NCBI GenBank assembly: GCA_010031985.1
Contig: RGYP01000106.1
Location: forward strand, 1-6,425
DNA from: Gammaproteobacteria bacterium
GTDB taxonomy: Bacteria; Pseudomonadota; Gammaproteobacteria; Steroidobacterales; Steroidobacteraceae
Length of the DNA: 6,425 nt
Direction of reading: 5' to 3'
Part shown: positions 1 through 5,800 of the stretch, in pieces
How the letters are laid out: each line of letters starts with the position of its first letter
Numbering within the stretch: the first letter of the stretch is position 1
The notes under the pieces: model-generated
Told to the model about the DNA's origin: nothing
Database searches by the model: none
What the model saw: only the letters and a program-made list of their open reading frames with translations
Program-made: the position numbers and the translations under genes

Positions 1-50
1 GCAGACGCTGAGCCAACGACAGTGACGCATGGGCGAGGAGGGCGCGACGC
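1..50 (+). repeat. Left arm of a 49/50 inverted repeat (fold-back)
   Basis: The reverse complement of bases 1-50 equals bases 238-287 except at one position (base 40 against base 248). The outer block 1-39/249-287 matches perfectly, then comes the single mismatch, then a perfect 10-bp block 41-50/238-247. Homology stops beyond base 50. The repeat reaches the first base of the window, so it probably continues to the left. It reads across the N-terminal end of the solute-binding-protein ORF and supplies the in-frame stop at 23-25. This is most simply a chimeric or fold-back junction. Confidence 0.93.
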
Positions 51-811
51 TGCGCACGACACCCTATTATGGCGGTGGCTGGATCGGGCTCAACGTAAGG
101 CGGTCTAGGCTGCGCGATCAAAGATTACGCGAGATGCTCGCGCTTGCCATCGACCGGCGCGTGCTGGTCGAGAAGGTGCGGCAGCTCGGCGAGACGGTTA
201 GCGAGAGTCTGGTGCCGACGGCCGTCGACGACTACCCGCGTCGCGCCGTCCTCGCCCATGCGTCACTGTCGTTGGCTCAGCGTCTGCAGCGAGCGCGCAC
301 ACTCTCGGCAGCCATGGGGCTCGCGCGCGACAAGCCGCTGCGACTCGTGTTGATCTACTCCAGCAACCCGCTCACGCAGCGCACTTATCTCGCGCTCGAT
401 GCCATGTGGGCGCCGTTCGGTGTGCGGATCGATGCGCGCGGGCTCGAGTCGCGGGCTTACAGCCTCGCTCTCAATGCGGGCGACTTCGATCTCATGGACT
501 ACGGGCCGTTCTCGGCGGTGCAGAGCGCGACCAGTTTCATCGGTCGCTTCCGCAGCGATTCTTTTCTCAATTACTCCGGATACGTGAGCGCCGAGGTCGA
601 TCGCTTGATCGAGCTCGCGGAAAGGCAAGTCGATCCAGCCGCCCGTGCTCGGCACTACTTCGAAGCCGAGCGTATCGTGCTACGCGATTTGCCGGTGATC
701 CCGATGTACTCGGGCGTTACTCATCGGCTCGTTGCGCGGCGTGTGCGCGGCTGGCTCGATCAGTCAGGACTGTCGTTACCGTCGCAGTACTTATCGGTGG
801 TGCCACGCTAG
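29..811 (+). CDS. ABC transporter solute-binding protein, family 5 (OppA/DppA/GsiB type), N-terminal part missing
   Basis: This is the C-terminal half of a periplasmic binding protein that delivers peptides or similar small solutes to an ABC importer. The family pattern is clear. An aromatic stretch (TPYYGGGWIGLN, about residues 11-22) is followed by LREMLALAIDRRVLVEKV, matching the usual 'vR-AL..AIDR..lv..v' segment, and then SLVP. Near the end come the helix with EVDRLIELAE, the R-HYFEAERIVLRDLPVIPMY segment and VRGW...PSQYLSV, the usual family ending. Family members are around 500-550 aa, so roughly half is absent. The ATG at 29 has no ribosome binding site, an in-frame TGA lies at 23-25, and bases 1-50 are a fold-back copy of 238-287. 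The first 4-7 codons are therefore probably not native, and the homologous sequence begins at about 41-51. No permease or ATPase gene is in the window. Substrate is unknown; the glutathione-enzyme neighbours make a GsiB-like role possible, as inference only. Family call is firm, start is not. Confidence 0.85.
   Translation: MGEEGATLRTTPYYGGGWIGLNVRRSRLRDQRLREMLALAIDRRVLVEKVRQLGETVSESLVPTAVDDYPRRAVLAHASLSLAQRLQRARTLSAAMGLARDKPLRLVLIYSSNPLTQRTYLALDAMWAPFGVRIDARGLESRAYSLALNAGDFDLMDYGPFSAVQSATSFIGRFRSDSFLNYSGYVSAEVDRLIELAERQVDPAARARHYFEAERIVLRDLPVIPMYSGVTHRLVARRVRGWLDQSGLSLPSQYLSVVPR
238..287 (-). repeat. Right arm of the 49/50 inverted repeat, inside the solute-binding-protein gene
   Basis: Partner of bases 1-50 with 187 bp between the arms. 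This copy is in frame within the solute-binding protein (it encodes the AVLAHASLSLAQRL stretch, about residues 74-87) and fits the gene around it, so it is probably the original. The copy at the window edge is the displaced one. Confidence 0.93.
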
Positions 812-865
812 GCGCTAGCCGCGCGCGGTGGTTGCGACTACGATCCGCTTTTTCGGGAGAACAGC

Positions 866-1345
866 ATGACCACGGTTCACGATTTTTCCGCGCGCGACAT
901 CGAGGGTAAAGAGCGTGCGCTCGCCGATTTCAAGGGCAAGGCCTTGCTCATCGTCAACGTCGCCAGCAAGTGCGGCTTCACGCCGCAATACAAGGGGCTC
1001 GAGGCCCTGCAACGAAAATATGCAGAGCGCGGTTTTGCAGTGCTCGGTTTTCCCTGCGACCAATTCGGTCATCAGGAGCCGGGTAACGAAGAGGAGATCC
1101 GTAATTTTTGTTCGCTCAGTTACGACGTGACCTTTCCGATGTTCGCCAAGGTCGAGGTCAATGGCAGTGGCGCGCATCCCTTGTACGAGCATCTCAAAAC
1201 CTCGGCCAAGGGCATCCTCGGTACCGAGGGCATCAAGTGGAATTTCACCAAATTTTTGATCGACCGCAATGGCCAGGTGGTGAAGCGCTACGCGCCGAAC
1301 GACAAGCCGGAGAGCCTCGCGCAGGACATCGAGGCCTTGCTCTGA
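866..1345 (+). CDS. Glutathione peroxidase family protein, Cys type
   Basis: A thiol peroxidase that reduces hydrogen peroxide or organic/lipid hydroperoxides at the expense of glutathione or thioredoxin. It has 159 aa, the normal length for bacterial non-selenium members, and no signal peptide, so it should be cytoplasmic. The signatures are complete. VNVASKCGFTPQY carries the peroxidatic Cys36, in the place where animal enzymes have selenocysteine. FPCDQFGHQEPG carries Cys64 and Gln70. WNFTKFLID carries Trp125 and Asn126. Together Cys36, Gln70, Trp125 and Asn126 form the family's catalytic tetrad. Cys82 in FCSLSYDVTFPMF sits where the resolving Cys of thioredoxin-dependent members lies, so thioredoxin may be the real reductant. 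FPCDQFG has Asp where Asn is usual. The start is supported by GGGAGA at 855-860, 5 nt before the ATG. The gene lies 54 bp after the solute-binding protein, and its stop overlaps the next start. A TACGAT at 839-844 could be a weak -10 element, but no good -35 is present. Confidence 0.96.
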   Translation: MTTVHDFSARDIEGKERALADFKGKALLIVNVASKCGFTPQYKGLEALQRKYAERGFAVLGFPCDQFGHQEPGNEEEIRNFCSLSYDVTFPMFAKVEVNGSGAHPLYEHLKTSAKGILGTEGIKWNFTKFLIDRNGQVVKRYAPNDKPESLAQDIEALL

Positions 1346-3087
1346 TGCGTGGCGCGCTGCTGCTGTTTGTTCTTGCGGGCTGCGCGAGTGCCGGGCCGCC
1401 GAGCCCGCCGGTGTCCGAGCGTGTCACCCCGCCCGTGATCGAGGCGAAGCCGGCAGGCGCGTGGCGCGCGGGTGCCATGGTCGCCGCTGCCAATCCGCTC
1501 GCGGTGGATGCGGGCGTCGAGGTGTTGCGAGCGGGTGGCTCGGCGGTCGACGCGGCGATTGCGGTGCAGGCGGTGCTCGGTTTAGTCGAGCCGCAGTCCT
1601 CGGGTCTCGGTGGCGGCGCGTTCATGGTGCACTACGACGCCATGACAGGTGACGTCATCACCTACGACGGTCGCGAGGTCGCACCCCGGGGCGCCACACC
1701 CGACATGTTCCTGCAGGCGGACGGACGTCCCATGGGCTTCATCGAGGCCGTACGCTCGGGCCGCTCGATCGGCGTGCCAGGCGCCGTGGCGATGCTCGAA
1801 ATGGCTCACCGCGAACACGGTCGACTGCCATGGGGCCGGTCGTGGCGAGCGGCGGAGCGCTTGGCCGAGCAAGGCTTTGCCGTCTCGCCGCGCCTCAATG
1901 AAATGATCACGGCGGCGGTGACGCGTGGTGGACTGCCGCCCGAAGCGGCGGCTTATCTGACCACCGATGGCAAGACGCCGCTGGCCGTGGGCAGCAAACT
2001 CGTCAATCCGCGCTATGCGCAAACCGTGCGCATGATCGTGGCGCGCGGTGCTGCCGCCTTCCGCGACGGCCCGCTTGCCGAGGAGATCGTGGCCGCCGCG
2101 CGTCGCGAGCCGACGCCGGGTTCGCTCTCGCTCGAGGATTTGGCCACTTACCGGCCGAACCGACTCGAGCCCGTCTGCGGCAGTTATCGGGTATATCTGG
2201 TCTGTGGCATGCGACCGCCGTCATCCGGTGGCATCGCCGTTCTTTCGGTGCTGGGTACGGTCGAAAACTTTGATCTCGCCGCCATGGGCAACACCGCTGC
2301 GGGTTGGCATCGTTTCATCGAAGCACAGCGTCTCGCGTACGCCGATCGCGACACCTACGTCGCCGACGATCGCTACACCGAAGTGCCGCTCGCAGGGCTC
2401 ATCGACAAAGATTACCTGCGCTCCCGCGCCCAACTGATCGAGCCGACTCGCGCGATGGCCAAGGTAGAGCCTGGCAATCCGCCGGGCGCCAAACCGCGCG
2501 GACGTGATGCCACCGGCAACGGTACCGGCACCAGCCACTTCGTCGTGGTGGACCGCCAAGGCAACGTGGTGTCGATGACCACCACGGTCGAGGGTCTGTT
2601 CGGGTCGCGGCGCATGGCCGGTGGTTTCTTTCTCAACAATCAGCTCACGGACTTCAGTTTCCGGCCCGTCGATGATGCCGGTGCGGCGATTGCCAATGCG
2701 GTCGCGCCGGGTAAAAAACCGCGATCCTCGATGTCGCCGACCCTGGTGTTTCGCGACGGCAAATTCGAGCTCGCCGTCGGCTCGCCCGGAGGCAACTCGA
2801 TCATCGCCTACGTCAGCAAGGCGATCATCGGCATGCTCGACTGGAATCTCTCGCCCCAACAGGCGGTGGAGCTTCCGAACATGATTGCGCGTGGGGCGAT
2901 CGAGGCGGAGACTTCGCGCGCCGACCCGCAAATGCTCGAGGTTTTGGCCGCGATGGGTCACACCTTCCGCGGAGGACGCAATCAGGGCGAGGGCTCGGGT
3001 CTGCACGCAGTACGCCTGATGTCAGACGGTCGCTTGGCAGGGGCGGCAGATCCGCGACGCGAGGGCAAGGCGGTCGCGCTGGACTGA
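1345..3087 (+). CDS. ggt: Gamma-glutamyltransferase (glutathione hydrolase), predicted lipoprotein
   Basis: Cleaves the gamma-glutamyl bond of glutathione and related compounds and passes the group to water or an amino acid. It has 580 aa and is made as a precursor that cuts itself into large and small subunits. The nucleophile is Thr396 in GTGTSHFVVVD, which would become the N-terminus of a 185-aa small subunit. Other conserved parts are SSGLGGGAF (85-93), Arg110 in DGREVAP (equivalent to E. coli Arg114), PPSSGGIAVL, NNQLTDFS with Gln433 and Asp436, SSMSP (461-465) and GSPGG (479-483, oxyanion hole). The residue aligned with E. coli Asn411 is Glu416. The segment between Asp436 and SSMSP is shorter than in E. 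coli, so the active-site lid is reduced. The N-terminus MRGALLLFVLAGC is a short lipoprotein signal with lipobox LAGC (Cys13) followed by Ala, suggesting an outer-membrane lipoprotein facing the periplasm. The ATG overlaps the peroxidase stop (TGATG), which implies coupled translation. The reading frame is open back to 1108, but that part overlaps the peroxidase and precedes the signal sequence. Confidence 0.95.
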   Translation: MRGALLLFVLAGCASAGPPSPPVSERVTPPVIEAKPAGAWRAGAMVAAANPLAVDAGVEVLRAGGSAVDAAIAVQAVLGLVEPQSSGLGGGAFMVHYDAMTGDVITYDGREVAPRGATPDMFLQADGRPMGFIEAVRSGRSIGVPGAVAMLEMAHREHGRLPWGRSWRAAERLAEQGFAVSPRLNEMITAAVTRGGLPPEAAAYLTTDGKTPLAVGSKLVNPRYAQTVRMIVARGAAAFRDGPLAEEIVAAARREPTPGSLSLEDLATYRPNRLEPVCGSYRVYLVCGMRPPSSGGIAVLSVLGTVENFDLAAMGNTAAGWHRFIEAQRLAYADRDTYVADDRYTEVPLAGLIDKDYLRSRAQLIEPTRAMAKVEPGNPPGAKPRGRDATGNGTGTSHFVVVDRQGNVVSMTTTVEGLFGSRRMAGGFFLNNQLTDFSFRPVDDAGAAIANAVAPGKKPRSSMSPTLVFRDGKFELAVGSPGGNSIIAYVSKAIIGMLDWNLSPQQAVELPNMIARGAIEAETSRADPQMLEVLAAMGHTFRGGRNQGEGSGLHAVRLMSDGRLAGAADPRREGKAVALD

Positions 3088-3104
3088 GGTGGGGGCAACG
3101 TCAG

Positions 3105-3992
3105 ATGTCGCAGTTGATCTATCGTAAGCCGGTGGTGGGTTTGCTCGGTTTGCTGATCGGTTTCTTGACGCAACCGCTTGGGCATACCGTCTACAAAATC
3201 ATGGAAACGGGCTTCGGCGCTCAGGTTTACCCGGCTGCGTTCATGGTCGGCATCGTCGGTTTCCTGATCGTCTGGCGTGGCCTCAAGCAAGATGAACTCA
3301 AGGCAACTTCGATGGGCATGCTCGGTGGCTGGCTGATCTGGATCGGTTGGTTCGAGTATTCGTTCAAATTCTTTGCCGAGCTGTACTCGGTTCCGGCGTT
3401 TCCCGTCGAGGTCGATGGTTACGCGGCCGCACCGCAGGCCAATATGCTGCAGGCCACGGTCACCATCATGTTTGCGATGTTGCTGCTGTACGGCATCTTC
3501 AATTTGCAGACCAAGTGCAACTTCATGCGTTTCTTTCATCGCAACCTGCGCTTCTCGCCCGGCATGCCGACGCCCGACAATCAGCGCAGCTTCGCGCGCA
3601 TCACGGCGATGGAGGTGCTGTTCGTGACTTGGTTCTGCTACCAGTTCTGGCTGTACATGATCTACTTCGGCACCAAAGGTCCCGGCGTCAACGTGATCAT
3701 GGGCGTGTATCTGTTGTGGTCCGCATGGGCGTTTTATCTCGTCTACAAGTGCACGCAACAGATCAGAACCGCAGTCTCGATTCGCTACGGGATCGGGGCG
3801 GGCATCGTGCTGTGGGGTTCCGCAGAAATGCCGGCGCACTTCGGTGCGTACCGCGAATACTGGCTTTATCCGGCGGAATATCCGCTGTTCAACACCATCA
3901 CCAGCGTGGTGTTCGTGACGGTGTTCCTGCTCTTGGCGCGACGGCCGCGTTCGAATCAGCCCTCGGCGAAATCCGCATCGGTCAGTACCTGA
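3105..3992 (+). CDS. Polytopic membrane protein of unknown function (about 8 TM segments)
   Basis: I do not recognise the family. The 295-aa product is strongly hydrophobic, with segments at about residues 10-28, 43-59, 70-91, 112-133, 166-188, 195-215, 228-245 and 263-280, consistent with seven or eight inner-membrane helices. It is rich in aromatic residues and Met, for example GGWLIWIGWFEYSFKFF (73-90) and FVTWFCYQFWLYMIYFG (173-189). A conspicuous soluble loop lies between TM4 and TM5 (about 135-165, including RFFHRNLRFSPGMPTPDNQR). There are three cysteines (138, 178, 216), but no clear metal site or transporter motif. The short tail after the last helix is basic then Ser/Ala-rich. The start is supported by a purine-rich GAGGTGGGGG at 3086-3095, about 9 nt before the ATG. 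It lies 17 bp after ggt, so it is probably co-transcribed with it. Its last 37 bp overlap the convergent SDR gene. Confidence 0.88.
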   Translation: MSQLIYRKPVVGLLGLLIGFLTQPLGHTVYKIMETGFGAQVYPAAFMVGIVGFLIVWRGLKQDELKATSMGMLGGWLIWIGWFEYSFKFFAELYSVPAFPVEVDGYAAAPQANMLQATVTIMFAMLLLYGIFNLQTKCNFMRFFHRNLRFSPGMPTPDNQRSFARITAMEVLFVTWFCYQFWLYMIYFGTKGPGVNVIMGVYLLWSAWAFYLVYKCTQQIRTAVSIRYGIGAGIVLWGSAEMPAHFGAYREYWLYPAEYPLFNTITSVVFVTVFLLLARRPRSNQPSAKSASVST

Positions 3993-4777
3993 CGTTTGCG
4001 GAACAACGACATGAAAAAGCGCCGGCCGGCCTTGCCGCCGGTGAGCCAGGCGATGCGTGACCCTGCTTTCTGGGGTTGCAAGATTCGTTCGGCGAGCCAA
4101 GGCGTGACCGTCTCGACGCGATCGGCGAGCACGTTGTAAACGCGCCGAGTACGCGCCAAATCTTTGGGGTTGTTGCTGCCCATGTCGCGCTTGAGAAGGT
4201 CGGTGATCACGATACCGGGGCTCAGGTAACAAATTTTGACCGGGCCTTTGCGGGTCTCGCCGAGCAAGGCTTTGTTGAAATACGTCAGCGCGAATTTGCT
4301 TGCGCCGTAGAGACTCATTCCGGGCGTGATCATGCCGTTAGAGCCGAAGCCCTCCATGTTGTAGATCGTGCCGCCGCCTTGCTTGCGCATGCCGTGCAAT
4401 GCGATCTGCGTGGCCAGCATCATGCCGAGCAGGTTGATCTGCTGCACGCCCTTGATGTCGGCCTCGCGCATTTCGCCCGCCCGCTGACGGGGATGCGAAA
4501 TCCCGGCGTTGTTCACCCAGATGTCGACACGGCCGAACGCGGCGACCCCTGCATCCCACAGTTGCTGCAGTTGGTCGCGATTCGCGACGTCGCAGGGTGC
4601 CCCCGTCACGCGCGCCCCGGCGGTGGCGAGCGGCGAGAGTTCGGCTACGGCGGCATCGACGGCCTGCCGCGTACGGCCGCTGATGATCACGTTGTGTCCG
4701 CGCTTGAGCACTTCGGCCGCAAGTCCCTTGCCGATACCGCGAGTGCTGCCCGTGATGACGACGCTGAGTGTGCTCAT
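3956..4777 (-). CDS. Short-chain dehydrogenase/reductase, NYC1/NOL-like (SDR-A)
   Basis: An NAD(P)(H)-dependent oxidoreductase with a Rossmann fold, 273 aa, cytoplasmic. Visible motifs are the nucleotide-binding TGSTRGIG (9-16), SGR with Arg35 just after the second strand (a hint of NADP(H) preference), CDV (62-64), NNAG (89-92), Asn115, the YGASK pair Tyr157/Lys161, and SPG (186-188). The active-site segment NMEGFGSNGMITPGMSLYGASK places the serine (Ser146) 11 residues before the Tyr. From memory this layout resembles chlorophyll b reductases (NYC1/NOL: NMDGAGS..G..TP...YG.SK); the true substrate is unknown. The C-terminal region (VETVTPWLAERIL...IAWLTGGKAGRR, about 221-253) is shared with the divergent neighbour. 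A strong ribosome binding site, AGGGGGA, lies at 4782-4788 (minus strand), 4 nt before the ATG. The 3' end overlaps the convergent membrane protein gene by 37 bp. Confidence 0.94.
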   Translation of the reverse strand: MSTLSVVITGSTRGIGKGLAAEVLKRGHNVIISGRTRQAVDAAVAELSPLATAGARVTGAPCDVANRDQLQQLWDAGVAAFGRVDIWVNNAGISHPRQRAGEMREADIKGVQQINLLGMMLATQIALHGMRKQGGGTIYNMEGFGSNGMITPGMSLYGASKFALTYFNKALLGETRKGPVKICYLSPGIVITDLLKRDMGSNNPKDLARTRRVYNVLADRVETVTPWLAERILQPQKAGSRIAWLTGGKAGRRFFMSLFRKRQVLTDADFAEG

Positions 4778-4911
4778 GTGATCCCCCTGTGGACTTTGAT
4801 CCTAGGCGATTCGCGGCTGTGGTCGGCCGGCGACGCGAGCTCGGCACGCGGCTCGGCGTTGTCTCGTCCGAGGTGTGGACATGGTGGGGTGGCCCTGCGC
4901 GTCGCGACAGC

Positions 4912-4940
4912 CGACCGGTATCCTGCGCTGCATCCGGTCG
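4912..4940. repeat. 7-bp inverted repeat upstream of SDR-B
   Basis: CGACCGG (4912-4918) and CCGGTCG (4934-4940) are perfect inverted copies with a 15-nt spacer, lying 2 bp before the 16-bp dyad. In RNA the two hairpins would stack in the SDR-B leader. A TATCCT in the spacer (4919-4924) is a possible -10 element, but it lacks a recognisable -35. In GC-rich DNA a 7-bp match can be chance. Confidence 0.3.
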
Positions 4941-4942
4941 CA

Positions 4943-4958
4943 GCATACGGGGGTATGC
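4943..4958. promoter_or_regulatory. 16-bp dyad at the start of SDR-B with the ribosome binding site in its loop
   Basis: GCATAC (4943-4948) and GTATGC (4953-4958) are perfect inverted copies separated by GGGG (4949-4952). The G-run is the presumed ribosome binding site of SDR-B, and the right arm covers the alternative ATG at 4955. The element could be an RNA hairpin that limits translation or an operator site in DNA. The symmetry is seen in the sequence; the role is inference. Confidence 0.4.
4949..4953 (+). promoter_or_regulatory. Ribosome binding site deciding the SDR-B start
   Basis: GGGGG ends 7 nt before ATG 4961, a normal spacing, but only 1 nt before ATG 4955. This favours 4961 as the start. 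SDR-A uses the same kind of G-run ahead of its own start. Confidence 0.6.
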
Positions 4959-4960
4959 GA

Positions 4961-5797
4961 ATGGCTGCGCAATCAGTCGTCATCACGGGCAGCACGCAGG
5001 GCTTGGGCTTCGGTTACGCGCGCGAGTTTGTGCGGCGCGGCCACCAGGTCGTGATCAGCGGTCGAGGCGAGGCGCGTGTCAAGGCGGCGGTCGAGCGTCT
5101 CGGCAGCGAATTTCCCGATGCGCGGCAGTGTATCAGCGGTTTCGCTTGCGAGATCTCGGAGCTCGAGCAGGTACGCGCGCTCTGGGATCACGGCGTCGCG
5201 AGCTTCGGTCGGATCGACATCTGGCTCAATAATGCAGGCTATGCGCGCACCGGCGCCGAGTTTGCCGACAATACGTCCGAAGAAATCGAAGCCATGGTGC
5301 GGGCCAACGTGATCGGCTCATTCAACGCCGCGCAGACTGCCGTTGCCGGGATGGCGCGTCAGGGCGGCGGCAAGCTCTATCTCACCTTGGGTGGCGGCGG
5401 CGCGAGCGGTCGCGTGGTACCCGGGATGACGGTCTATTCGACCACCAAACGTGCGGTCAAATACCTCGCCAACTGTCTGGTCAAAGAAAGACGCGAGCTG
5501 CATGACGAGTCGATTTTGATCGGTACCATCAGCCCGGGTATCAACATCACCGAGGGTATGCTGCGCGAGATGCGTACGATCCCGCAGGCGCAGCGTGCGC
5601 GCGCGCTGAAGCAGCTCAATTTCATCGGCGAGCACGTCGAGACGACCACGCCGTGGATCGTCGAGCGTGTCTTGAACGATCGCAAGCAGGGCAATGACAT
5701 CACCTGGCTGACGGGTGGCCGGCTCGCCGGCAGGGCTCTTGCCATGATGTTCGGTGCACGCCGCGACGTCGTTTCACGTTATTCCTTCGAGGCCTGA
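4961..5797 (+). CDS. Short-chain dehydrogenase/reductase, paralogue of SDR-A (SDR-B)
   Basis: A second Rossmann-fold NAD(P)(H)-dependent oxidoreductase, 278 aa. It has TGSTQGLG (9-16), SGR (33-35), NNAG (90-93), Asn116, Tyr159/Lys163 in YSTTK, and SPG (191-193). It is clearly homologous to SDR-A over its whole length, including the C-terminal VETTTPWIVERVL...ITWLTGG segment. The active-site serine is shifted: the residue aligned with Ser146 of SDR-A is Ala148, and the nearest Ser is Ser149, 10 residues before the Tyr, in a glycine-rich GGGGASG run. Two starts are possible, ATG 4955 and ATG 4961. I prefer 4961 because GGGGG (4949-4953) then sits 7 nt away rather than 1 nt, and because MAAQ-SVVITG then lines up exactly with MSTL-SVVITG of SDR-A. 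The frame stays open upstream to 4076, but that is antisense to SDR-A. It likely forms an operon with the beta-propeller gene 3 nt downstream. Substrate unknown. Confidence 0.93.
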   Translation: MAAQSVVITGSTQGLGFGYAREFVRRGHQVVISGRGEARVKAAVERLGSEFPDARQCISGFACEISELEQVRALWDHGVASFGRIDIWLNNAGYARTGAEFADNTSEEIEAMVRANVIGSFNAAQTAVAGMARQGGGKLYLTLGGGGASGRVVPGMTVYSTTKRAVKYLANCLVKERRELHDESILIGTISPGINITEGMLREMRTIPQAQRARALKQLNFIGEHVETTTPWIVERVLNDRKQGNDITWLTGGRLAGRALAMMFGARRDVVSRYSFEA

Positions 5798-5800
5798 TCC

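Larger units (their letters stand above)
4778..4960. promoter_or_regulatory. Divergent intergenic region between SDR-A and SDR-B
   Basis: A 183-bp region that must hold the promoters of both outward-facing SDR genes. I see no consensus -35/-10 pair. A weak TAGGAT lies on the minus strand at 4799-4804, which would give SDR-A a leader of only about 13-15 nt. The SDR-B side contains the 7-bp inverted repeat and the 16-bp dyad. No regulator gene is adjacent in the window. Confidence 0.5.

Noticed and set aside
1..287. Terminal inverted repeats of an insertion sequence
   Set aside because: The 187 bp between the arms encode part of the solute-binding protein in frame, with no transposase and no target duplication visible.
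815..850. Promoter for the peroxidase gene
   Set aside because: TACGAT at 839-844 resembles a -10 box, but the sequence 17 nt upstream does not resemble a -35. Too weak to list as a feature.
1108..1344. Upstream extension of the ggt reading frame
   Set aside because: It overlaps the conserved peroxidase in another frame and would place the lipoprotein signal inside the protein.
2221..3006. 261-codon open frame on the minus strand
   Set aside because: Lies wholly antisense to the well-conserved catalytic part of gamma-glutamyltransferase, with no domain visible.
4019..4045. GC-rich hairpin-like sequence around GGCCGGCC as a terminator
   Set aside because: It lies inside the SDR-A coding region (GGKAGRR), has no following T-run on either strand, and GC-rich codons explain it.
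2982..4232. 416-codon open frame on the minus strand
   Set aside because: It is antisense to the end of ggt and the membrane protein and out of frame with SDR-A. Its composition is Arg/His/Asp-rich low-quality sequence, typical of a shadow frame in GC-rich DNA.
4076..4960. Long upstream extension of the SDR-B reading frame
   Set aside because: It runs antisense through SDR-A and has no family signature. The Rossmann motif, ribosome binding site and paralogue alignment all put the start at 4961.
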